IMG/VR virus record: IMGVR_UViG_3300025418_000073
Coordinates: 1 to 24,993 of that record
From: a virus
Reading direction: 5' to 3' (one strand)
DNA: 24,993 nucleotides
Part shown: positions 6,453 through 13,207 of the stretch, piece after piece
Layout of the letters: each line of letters begins with the position of its first letter
How positions within the stretch are numbered: the stretch's first letter is position 1
Notes under the pieces: model-generated
Told to the model about the DNA's origin: nothing
Seen by the model: the letters and a program-made list of their open reading frames with translations, nothing else
The model's database searches: none
Translations under genes and position numbers: made by a program

Positions 6453-9400
6453 ATGTCAACTTGGACGAGTAACCTTTATATACAGTTAATTGGGACCGGG
6501 GAACAGTCTGGTACATGGGGAACCACCACCAACGGCAACTTCCAGTACGTGTTTGAAGAAGCGATTGTAGGACGTACAACCGTTTCATTTTCCGATGCGA
6601 ACGTCACCCTAAGCGCGACACAGGCCACTACCGATCAAGCCTTTAGAAACGTATACCTAAACTGTACCGGTACAAACACGGCGCAGCGTAACTTGATCGT
6701 ACCTACGATCAACAAGAACTATATTGTTGAGAACAATACCACCGGCGGCTTTGGTATTCAGGTCATTACTGCGGCGGGAACAGGCATTGTCGTTCCTAAC
6801 GGATACAAAGCAGCGTTGTACGTAGATGGAACGAACGTTGTTACTGCGTTTAACTACCTGACCGCACTGGCCTCTCCATCTTTCACCAATACTTCTTTGA
6901 CCTCTGGGCGGGTGGTGTATTCCACCACAGGTGGACTACAGACCGACTCTGCTAACCTGACGTTCAACGGTACAACCTTAACGGCGAATACCTTAAACCT
7001 CACAAACGCCTTGGTTACGACCTATGGCGGCACGGGGTTAAGTTCCTACACAGCAGGTGATCTGCCTTATTACGCATCTGGAACCGCGCTGTCTAAGCTA
7101 GGGATTGGTACGTCCGGCTACATCCTGACCTCCAGTGGAACTGCCCCGCAGTGGAGCAACAGCATCAGCATTGGCTCAATCACTGCTACATCTATCACAG
7201 ACTCTGGCAACCTGACCTTTACAGGCACAGGAAGCCGTGTATTAGCCGACTTTACCAACGCGACTGTTACTAACCGTCTAGCGTTTCAGACCAGCACCAC
7301 AAACGGTACTACGGGTATTTACGCCCTGCCGAACGGTACGAGCACGGCGGCTTCATGGCAAGCGACTAACGCGGCTGATCCTACCAACGCCTCTAAGATT
7401 CTGATTGCGACTAACGGCTCTACAGACGTACAGCTTGTATCAGGGATTAACGGTACAGGTACATATCTGCCATTGAGTTTCTATACCAATGGTTCTCAGC
7501 AAATGCGCTTGGATACGTCTGGCAACCTAGGACTAGGTGTTACGCCGAGTGCTTGGGGGAGCGGTAAAGCAATTGATATATCTGTATTTACTGGTTTGTG
7601 GAGTCTTTCAACTCAAACTCATTTAATAAGTAATGGATATTGGAACGGCACAAACTATATTTATAAAACAACAAATGCAGCCGCTGATTATGCACAAATT
7701 GATAACACGCATCGTTGGTATATAGCCCCCTCCGGCACAGCAGGTAACACTATCACTTTCACTCAGGCGATGACGCTGGATGCTAGCGGTCGCCTCCTAA
7801 TCGGCACTACCTCTGCTAGTGGTTCTAACTATCTGCAAGTGAATAGTGATGCGCGTATTAACGGTATGACGGTGGGATTGGGTGGTGGTAGTGTTGTCTA
7901 TAACACGGCGGTAGGCGCAAGTGCTTTATCTTCTAATACAACAGGTGGATATAATGTTTCAGTTGGCTATGGAACACTTGGTTCTAATACGACCGCCAAT
8001 TACAACACTGCCATTGGTTATCAATCTCTCAACGCCAGCACAACAGCCAGTAGTATTACCGCAATTGGGTATCAAGCCGGATATACTGGAACTATTGGAA
8101 ACAGTGGTGATGTTTTTGTTGGATTTAAAGCGGGATATACAAAAAATACCGCATCCGATATATTTGCAACCACATTAGTTGGTGATGTAGCCGGAACTCT
8201 AATTACTACAGGTACCGATAATACAGGGTTTGGCGGATATTCTTTAAGTAGCACCACATCAGGTAGTCAAAACGTTGCTGTCGGCGGTGGTGCTTTGCGT
8301 TACAACACCACCGCCTCTTACAACACTGCCGTAGGTTATCAAGCTGGGTATAGTAATACGACTGGTGGAAATGGAGTATATGTTGGTGTTGGTGCTGGTT
8401 ATTCAAATACTACGGCAAATGACAATACATTTGTAGGTTGGAGCGCTGGTTATTTCAACACTACAGGAGCAAACAATACTTCTAGTGGCAGAAGTTCTCT
8501 TTATGCAAACACAACAGGAGGAGAGAATTCTGCTTACGGATGGGGTGCTTTAAATCAAAACACAATTGGTAATTATAATACTGCACATGGTTCTAGGTCA
8601 TTATTCTCAAACACCACCGCCTCTTCCAACACCGCTGTAGGTTTTCAGGCTGCCTATAGCAACACGACAGGAAATGTCAACGCCTTTGGTTATCAAGCTC
8701 TATATGCCAACACCACTGGAACTGAAAATGCTGCTTTTGGAAATGCTGCACTTGCAACAGTAACAACTGGAATCCAAAATGCTGCGTTTGGCGCTAGATC
8801 ATTACAATACAATACCGCAAATCAAAACTCAGGATTTGGTATTGCTGCTTTAGGTACAAACACAAGTGGTGGATCAAACGCTGCTTTAGGTTTTGCTGCT
8901 CTTTATTCAAATACCACAGGTAGCACAAATACCGCCGTAGGAAGTCAGTCTCTTTATTCAAACACCACCGCCTCTAACAATACTGCTGTTGGGTATCAGG
9001 CTGGATATACAAATACTACAGGCACTTCATTAACTGCTGTTGGTTACTATGCGTTAACCTTAAATACCACTGGTAACGGAAATACCGCTGTAGGTTTAAA
9101 TGCGGCTGTAAATAACACAAGCGGAAGTTCAAACAGTGCTTTCGGTCAACAGTCGCTTAATGCTAATACTACTGGTGGAAATAATACTGCGATTGGTTAT
9201 CAATCCCTACTTTCAAATACTACTTCAAATGGCAACACCGCTGTAGGTTTCCAAGCTGGGTATAGTACTACTGGTACTTATTTAACTGCGGTCGGCTACC
9301 AAGCTGGGTATAGCAACACTACAGGCGGTTCCACATTTATTGGTAATAAAGCTGCGTATTCAACAACTACAGGTGGAGATAATACTGTTGTAGGTGATTC

Positions 9401-10919
9401 TGCTTTATATACAAACACCACAGGTAACGTCAATGTGGCGATGGGAGTATCTGCTTTATATTTCAATACTACAGGTGCATCAAATGTGGCTATTGGAGTA
9501 TCAGCTTTAAGAGGAAACACCACCGCATCTAACAACACAGCAGTAGGGTATCAGGCGGCTTATTCAAATAGTACGGGTACGGGTATTGTTGCTGTTGGTT
9601 ATACAGCGTTGAAAGCAAATACCGCATCAAATAATACAGCCGTTGGAAATGGCGCAATGGCGTTAAATACAAGCGGAACATTTAATACCGCAGTAGGTGG
9701 TATTGAAGCTAGTGGTTATCCTGCGCTTTATTCTAATTTAACTGGTAATTACCATGTTGCTATTGGTGCTGGTGCTTTAGGTAAAACTGATGGCGCACAA
9801 TATAATGTGGCCGTAGGATATCAATCTTTATTCAGCAACACCACCGCTTCTTACAACACAGCAGTAGGTTATCAGTCTGGGTATAGTAGTACAGGACAAC
9901 AAGGAACTTTTATTGGATATTTTTCAGGGTATTACAATACATCTGGCGTAAGGAACACAGCGGTAGGATATGGTGCTTTTGCTACAGGCGGTTCGGTTGG
10001 AACGGGTTCAAACAACACTGCTATTGGTTCGTTAGCAAATCAAGCTAATACGTCTGGAAATTACAACGTTTCTGTTGGTGATTCTGCCCTTTACTCCAAC
10101 ACCACAGCTTCTAACAACACCGCAGTAGGTTATCAGGCTGGATATAGTAATACTACAGGAACAGGATTAACTGCTATTGGTTATCAAGCAGCATATTCAA
10201 ACTCAACAGGAGCTTCTTATACAACTGCTGTTGGTTGGCAAGCGTTATATGCAAACACAACTGGCTTATATAATACTGCCGTTGGTCAATCTTCTTTAAG
10301 TTCAAACACAACAGGTGGTAATAATTCTTCACTAGGATTGGCTTCTTTATCATCAAATACTACAGGCTCTAATAATGTTGCGATTGGTTCAAACGCTCTT
10401 TATTATAATTCCACAGCCGCTAACAACACCGCTGTAGGTTTTCAATCGGGTCAAAATATTACAACCGGTTCTAAAAATACCATCCTTGGTAGCTATTCAG
10501 GAAACTCAGGCGGCCTAGACATCCGCACAGCATCTAACTACTTAGTAATGTCTGATGGTGACGGCAACGTCCTCCAAGTAATAGATTCTGGTAAAGCTAC
10601 ATGGCAGCCATTAAGCCTTACGTCTAAATCTGCTGCTGCAACTTTAACACTAGCAATCTTGCAAACCGGAATGATCCAATATACCGGTTCTGCTGCGGCT
10701 CTGACGTTTGATACAGGTTCAAATATAGATGCAGCAGGTTCTATTGCGACTAATACCGCACTTCAATTTACCGTAGTCAATACTGGTTCTGGTACGGCTA
10801 CAGTAACCGCAGCAACAGGCGTTACAATCGTAGGTGTTGCAACTGTAGCGGCAACATCCTCTGGCACATTTAAGTTCCTCAAAACCGCAGCAAATACGTT
10901 TGTTGCTTATCGTATGTAA
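6453..10919 (+). CDS. Giant tail-fibre / adhesin-like protein with YadA-head-like repeats
   Basis: 1488 aa. Residues 1-135 form an N-terminal domain with the pattern GTGEQSGTWGTTTNGN and later VPNGYKAALYVDGTN, seen at the start of many environmental phage fibres and probably the virion-binding part. Residues about 136-483 are beta-rich Thr/Ser/Gly linkers (GGTGLSSYTAGDLPYYASG; LTFNGTTLTANTL). Residues about 484-1350 are roughly fifty 17-residue units around NTAVGYQAGYSNTTG, resembling the left-handed coil of trimeric adhesin heads. A capping segment (LDIRTASNYLVMSDGDGN) leads into a C-terminal beta domain of about 95 residues. No S74-type intramolecular chaperone is visible. Probable role: trimeric fibre for host recognition. 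Confidence 0.75.
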   Translation: MSTWTSNLYIQLIGTGEQSGTWGTTTNGNFQYVFEEAIVGRTTVSFSDANVTLSATQATTDQAFRNVYLNCTGTNTAQRNLIVPTINKNYIVENNTTGGFGIQVITAAGTGIVVPNGYKAALYVDGTNVVTAFNYLTALASPSFTNTSLTSGRVVYSTTGGLQTDSANLTFNGTTLTANTLNLTNALVTTYGGTGLSSYTAGDLPYYASGTALSKLGIGTSGYILTSSGTAPQWSNSISIGSITATSITDSGNLTFTGTGSRVLADFTNATVTNRLAFQTSTTNGTTGIYALPNGTSTAASWQATNAADPTNASKILIATNGSTDVQLVSGINGTGTYLPLSFYTNGSQQMRLDTSGNLGLGVTPSAWGSGKAIDISVFTGLWSLSTQTHLISNGYWNGTNYIYKTTNAAADYAQIDNTHRWYIAPSGTAGNTITFTQAMTLDASGRLLIGTTSASGSNYLQVNSDARINGMTVGLGGGSVVYNTAVGASALSSNTTGGYNVSVGYGTLGSNTTANYNTAIGYQSLNASTTASSITAIGYQAGYTGTIGNSGDVFVGFKAGYTKNTASDIFATTLVGDVAGTLITTGTDNTGFGGYSLSSTTSGSQNVAVGGGALRYNTTASYNTAVGYQAGYSNTTGGNGVYVGVGAGYSNTTANDNTFVGWSAGYFNTTGANNTSSGRSSLYANTTGGENSAYGWGALNQNTIGNYNTAHGSRSLFSNTTASSNTAVGFQAAYSNTTGNVNAFGYQALYANTTGTENAAFGNAALATVTTGIQNAAFGARSLQYNTANQNSGFGIAALGTNTSGGSNAALGFAALYSNTTGSTNTAVGSQSLYSNTTASNNTAVGYQAGYTNTTGTSLTAVGYYALTLNTTGNGNTAVGLNAAVNNTSGSSNSAFGQQSLNANTTGGNNTAIGYQSLLSNTTSNGNTAVGFQAGYSTTGTYLTAVGYQAGYSNTTGGSTFIGNKAAYSTTTGGDNTVVGDSALYTNTTGNVNVAMGVSALYFNTTGASNVAIGVSALRGNTTASNNTAVGYQAAYSNSTGTGIVAVGYTALKANTASNNTAVGNGAMALNTSGTFNTAVGGIEASGYPALYSNLTGNYHVAIGAGALGKTDGAQYNVAVGYQSLFSNTTASYNTAVGYQSGYSSTGQQGTFIGYFSGYYNTSGVRNTAVGYGAFATGGSVGTGSNNTAIGSLANQANTSGNYNVSVGDSALYSNTTASNNTAVGYQAGYSNTTGTGLTAIGYQAAYSNSTGASYTTAVGWQALYANTTGLYNTAVGQSSLSSNTTGGNNSSLGLASLSSNTTGSNNVAIGSNALYYNSTAANNTAVGFQSGQNITTGSKNTILGSYSGNSGGLDIRTASNYLVMSDGDGNVLQVIDSGKATWQPLSLTSKSAAATLTLAILQTGMIQYTGSAAALTFDTGSNIDAAGSIATNTALQFTVVNTGSGTATVTAATGVTIVGVATVAATSSGTFKFLKTAANTFVAYRM
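7902..10510 (+). repeat. Array of about fifty 51-bp (17-residue) coding repeats
   Basis: Imperfect tandem units encoding variants of NTAVGYQALYSNTTGxx. Most are 17 residues, some are one to several residues longer or shorter (for example at about 8090-8220, 9690-9790 and 9880-10020). A sub-type with a better-conserved DNA core (ACACCACCGCCTCT followed by an AAC-rich stretch) recurs near 8303, 8609, 8960, 9514, 9837 and 10098, about every five to seven units. Unlike the preceding gene, this array does have length variation. Confidence 0.85.
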
Positions 10920-10928
10920 GGAGAAATC

Positions 10929-11258
10929 ATGAGTATTACCTATACCACTACTATTACTTCGATGTACTGCGTACAGTCACCCCAACCCGATTACGTTGTG
11001 AATGTCCTTTTCACCGTGTCTGGTACTGATGGTACACATACTGCTTCTATTGATGGCAACGTACAATTAGCTGTAGAAGCAAGCGATCCTAACTTTGTGC
11101 CTTACGCACAACTTACTCAGACGATTGTGTTGGGTTGGATTAACGCACAAACTGACAATCAAGCGAATTACTACGCTAATATAGATGGTCAGATTCAGTC
11201 GCAAATTACGCCGCCTGTATCACCTCAGAACACGCCCTTACCTTGGACAACTAAATAA
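10929..11258 (+). CDS. Small beta-rich phage protein, 109 aa (DUF7936-like)
   Basis: 109 residues starting MSITYTTTITSMYCVQSPQP with the central motif YAQLTQTIVLGWINAQ and ending in LPWTTK. The start MSITYTxxI, the conserved LGWI and the terminal PW resemble a widespread short phage protein that often follows fibre genes, annotated in databases as DUF7936 as far as I recall. The function is unknown; a minor tail protein or fibre-assembly factor is plausible. A strong AAGGAG overlapping the fibre-gene stop (10918-10923) serves this gene. After it comes a 43-base gap with only a weak inverted repeat. Confidence 0.65.
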   Translation: MSITYTTTITSMYCVQSPQPDYVVNVLFTVSGTDGTHTASIDGNVQLAVEASDPNFVPYAQLTQTIVLGWINAQTDNQANYYANIDGQIQSQITPPVSPQNTPLPWTTK

Positions 11259-11301
11259 AGGGTAACCGGGTTCCCTATCTAACCCGAACTTGGAGTCTCA
11301 A

Positions 11302-11466
11302 ATGGAAAAGCTGTCTTTATCTTTAAACGTTGTAAACGGAATCATGCAGTACCTGAACACTAAACCACACGGAGAAGTCCGTGCGCTGATTGATGCGATT
11401 GAAGCAGAAGCAAAAGATCAGTTACCTGCTCAAGTGCAACAAGAGCCTGAGCAAGCTGCTGCTTAA
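11302..11466 (+). CDS. Small phage protein, 54 aa, function unknown
   Basis: 54 residues: MEKLSLSLNVVNGIMQYLNT, then HGEVRALIDAIEAEA and an Ala/Gln/Glu-rich tail. The pattern L-S-L-x-x-x-V-V-N-x-I-x-x-Y-L followed by a short second helix is one I recognise as a very common tiny phage protein found near fibre and lysis genes; no role is established. GGAG lies six bases upstream of the ATG. The gene is followed at once by a probable terminator, so it may end the tail-fibre transcription block. Confidence 0.7.
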   Translation: MEKLSLSLNVVNGIMQYLNTKPHGEVRALIDAIEAEAKDQLPAQVQQEPEQAAA

Positions 11467-11474
11467 TAAAGACC

Positions 11475-11494
11475 GGGGCGGCATCTGCTGCCCC
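11475..11494 (+). terminator. Probable intrinsic terminator hairpin
   Basis: A nine-pair GC-rich stem (GGGGCGGCA with TGCTGCCCC, including one G-T pair if the loop closes tightly) begins nine bases after the stop of the small gene ending at 11466. It is followed by ATTT and then A residues, so the T tract is poor. It stands in one of the few non-coding gaps (11467-11512), between the fibre and lysis blocks. Partial read-through would be expected because no promoter is evident just downstream. Confidence 0.5.
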
Positions 11495-11512
11495 ATTTAA
11501 ACGGGTTAAATA

Positions 11513-11659
11513 ATGGACTCACTCGATCTGCTGTCAAAGCTATGGCCTGTCTTAGTAGGATTTGTTGTGATTGTTTTAACGTTCGGTGAAGTCCGTTCCC
11601 GCATCAGCGTTTTAGAAGACAAAGTACGTACCCTCTTTGATCTCTGGAACAAAAAATGA
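11513..11659 (+). CDS. Small single-span membrane protein of the lysis module
   Basis: 48 aa. Residues about 8-25 (KLWPVLVGFVVIVLTFG) form one membrane span; residues 26-48 are a charged helix with heptad-like hydrophobics (VRSRISVLEDKVRTLFDLW), a likely short coiled coil. It overlaps the next membrane protein by ATGA and lies two genes before the holin. The size and layout fit small holin, antiholin or spanin-like accessory proteins, but no family can be assigned by eye. There is no Cys for a lipobox, so it is not an outer-membrane spanin lipoprotein. Confidence 0.65.
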   Translation: MDSLDLLSKLWPVLVGFVVIVLTFGEVRSRISVLEDKVRTLFDLWNKK

Positions 11660-11835
11660 ATCATGAAACGATCTTGATATGGCTCCTTGTCTACGTGGTA
11701 GGCATATCAGGAACGGTAGGCGCAGTATGTAATTTTGACGTTATACCGTGTGAACAGACGGGTGACACAACACAATGGACGCTACAACTGATAGCGGTCG
11801 TTGTTTCATTATTAGCCGGGAGGAAAGATGGCTGA
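11656..11835 (+). CDS. Small two-span membrane protein of the lysis module
   Basis: 59 aa. Two hydrophobic stretches, residues about 6-24 and 42-55, are joined by a short polar loop with two cysteines (C25 and C32) that could form a disulfide in the periplasm. The C-terminus ends in RKDG, a positive cap likely on the cytoplasmic side, and the N-terminus is short and polar. It starts at an ATGA overlap and runs eight bases into the holin gene, so the three are co-translated. Two-span topology is typical of class II holins or antiholins; this is inference from topology and context. Confidence 0.6.
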   Translation: MNHETILIWLLVYVVGISGTVGAVCNFDVIPCEQTGDTTQWTLQLIAVVVSLLAGRKDG

Positions 11836-12337
11836 TTGGTTAGATACTTTAGAGAAGTTAGCACCCACTGTTGCGTCAGCCCTTGGTAGTCCTGTAGCGG
11901 GTATGGCTGTCGGTGCTCTTGAGTCTGCTTTGGGTATGTCTGGTGATGACGTACAAAAGACGATTGAAACTGGCAAGTTAACAGGCGATCAAGTCGCTGC
12001 TATTCAGCAAGCTGAACTTGCGTTGAAAGCCAAAGCGCAAGAACTAGGACTGGACTTTGCCAAGCTAGGAAACGAAGATCGTGCTTCTGCTAGACAGATG
12101 CAGCAGAACGTTAAGTCATGGGTGCCTCCTTTTCTCGCGATTGCGGTCACTCTGGGATTCTTCGGAATACTGGTAGGTCTCATGTTAGGCAAGATCAATC
12201 AAGCGACCGAAGTAGACATTATGTTGGGAAGTCTTGGAACCGCATGGACAGGAATCGTATCTTTTTTCTTTGGTTCAAGCGCATCTAGCCAAAGCAAAGA
12301 TCATATGTTGTATAACTCTCAACCATTAAATAAATGA
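11828..12337 (+). CDS. Holin, GTA/3TM holin-like
   Basis: 169 aa. Residues 12-36 form a hydrophobic or amphipathic helix (APTVASALGSPVAGMAVGAL). Residues about 50-95 are a soluble helical segment with the family-like pattern GNEDRASARQM. Two strong spans follow at about 98-120 and 128-149 (ending VSFFFGSS). This order matches the 3TM holin family named for gene transfer agent release, whose members make the inner-membrane lesion that lets the endolysin out. A GGGAGG site lies just before the ATG. It is followed by an HNH gene overlapping the stop, then the M15 peptidase that is its likely lysis partner. Confidence 0.8.
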   Translation: MADWLDTLEKLAPTVASALGSPVAGMAVGALESALGMSGDDVQKTIETGKLTGDQVAAIQQAELALKAKAQELGLDFAKLGNEDRASARQMQQNVKSWVPPFLAIAVTLGFFGILVGLMLGKINQATEVDIMLGSLGTAWTGIVSFFFGSSASSQSKDHMLYNSQPLNK

Positions 12338-12765
12338 CGTATAAAGCGCGGGTTTGTAGGTCATGTTCTTTGGTTTTTCAGCCAAATACTTCTCGCGAGG
12401 CGTGGTGCAGCAATGATTGTCGCTTTAAGTCTCATATAAACCCTAAGTGGGATGTAAATGAATGTTGGGAATGGGATGGTGCTATATTTAAAAAAACAGG
12501 ATATGGTCAATTTGGCTCAGGAAAAAGCGGGGTTTATACCGCCCATAAGTATTCATATCAGTTGTTTAAAGGACAAGTTCCTGAGGGGTTATTTGTTTGT
12601 CACTCTTGCGATAACAGAAAGTGCTTTAACCCAAATCATTTGTGGGTTGGGACGCATGCAGATAACATGAACGACATGATACAAAAAGGCAGATCGACCC
12701 TTGGTAACAAATACCCGCAATGTTCGGGTGATAACCATTGGCGAAAGCGTAAGGAACAAAAATGA
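12334..12765 (+). CDS. Free-standing HNH homing endonuclease
   Basis: 143 aa. The N-terminus has a possible zinc knuckle (C8, C11, C25, C29). The HNH core follows the HNH_3 layout: CWEWDGAIFKKTGYGQF at 44-60, AHKYSYQLFKG at 70-80, then H90, CDNRKCFNPNHL at 92-103 and GTHADNMNDMIQKGR at 106-120. H90, N99 and H102 are the likely metal and catalytic residues. Such enzymes nick or cut phage DNA at a specific site and spread by repair into uninfected copies. It is more AT-rich than its neighbours and splits the holin-peptidase pair, both signs of a mobile gene. No intron boundary is apparent. Confidence 0.9.
   Translation: MTYKARVCRSCSLVFQPNTSREAWCSNDCRFKSHINPKWDVNECWEWDGAIFKKTGYGQFGSGKSGVYTAHKYSYQLFKGQVPEGLFVCHSCDNRKCFNPNHLWVGTHADNMNDMIQKGRSTLGNKYPQCSGDNHWRKRKEQK
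12751..12755 (+). promoter_or_regulatory. AAGGA ribosome binding site for the M15 peptidase inside the HNH gene
   Basis: AAGGA lies six bases before ATG 12762, within the last codons of the homing endonuclease gene. The holin end has no comparable site, so the inserted gene supplies translation initiation for the downstream peptidase. Confidence 0.6.
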
Positions 12766-13205
12766 CACAACTCTCACCTCATTTTAGTTTAGAAGAACTG
12801 ACTCATTCAGACGTAGCCGTGCGTAACGGTTATGACAATACGCCTGATGAAGCGACTATTCTTAATCTGACGCGCCTTGCGGAGTTCCTAGAAAAAGTTA
12901 AACGGCTTTTGAACGACAAGCCCGTGATGATTTCCTCGGCTTACCGCAGCAAGCAAGTAAATGATGCAGTGGGTTCAAAGGATACAAGCCAGCATAGGCT
13001 TGGTTGTGCCGCAGACATTCGAGTGCCGGGAATGACGCCAGATGAGGTCACGCAGGCAATTAAAAATTCAGATTTGCCCTTTGATCAGGTTATAAGAGAA
13101 TTTGATGCTTGGACCCATCTGTCTGTGCCTAATCGCGAGGGAGAGCAACCAAGAGGTCAGGCGCTTATTATTGACAAGCAGGGTACACGCATTTACACGG
13201 CTTAA
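12762..13205 (+). CDS. Endolysin, M15-family zinc D,D- or L,D-peptidase
   Basis: 147 aa. The start (SPHFSLEELTHSDVAVRNG) is typical of M15 phage and cell-wall peptidases of the M15_3 type. Y61-R62 in SSAYRSKQVNDAVG, the zinc motif SQHRLGCAADI (H78 and D85) and the second metal site WTHLSV (H119) are all present, so the active site looks complete. The enzyme would cut peptide crosslinks in peptidoglycan. It has no signal peptide or membrane anchor, so it depends on the holin for access to the wall. It overlaps the HNH gene by ATGA and has its AAGGA site inside that gene. Confidence 0.9.
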   Translation: MTQLSPHFSLEELTHSDVAVRNGYDNTPDEATILNLTRLAEFLEKVKRLLNDKPVMISSAYRSKQVNDAVGSKDTSQHRLGCAADIRVPGMTPDEVTQAIKNSDLPFDQVIREFDAWTHLSVPNREGEQPRGQALIIDKQGTRIYTA

Positions 13206-13207
13206 TC

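Noticed and set aside
10600-10919. Intramolecular chaperone (S74-type) at the fibre C-terminus
   Set aside because: No Ser-Lys dyad pattern or typical helical end is visible; the C-terminus is a short beta domain.
11267-11286. Inverted repeat CGGGTT/AACCCG after the 109-residue gene
   Set aside because: Only six pairs with an eight-base loop and no T tract, so too weak to call a terminator.
12487-12496. Slippery-looking A run in the HNH gene
   Set aside because: The frame continues normally through the intact HNH motif, and a shifted frame gives nothing recognisable.
12334-12765. Group I intron hosting the HNH gene
   Set aside because: The flanking holin and peptidase are both complete, so no interrupted exon exists.
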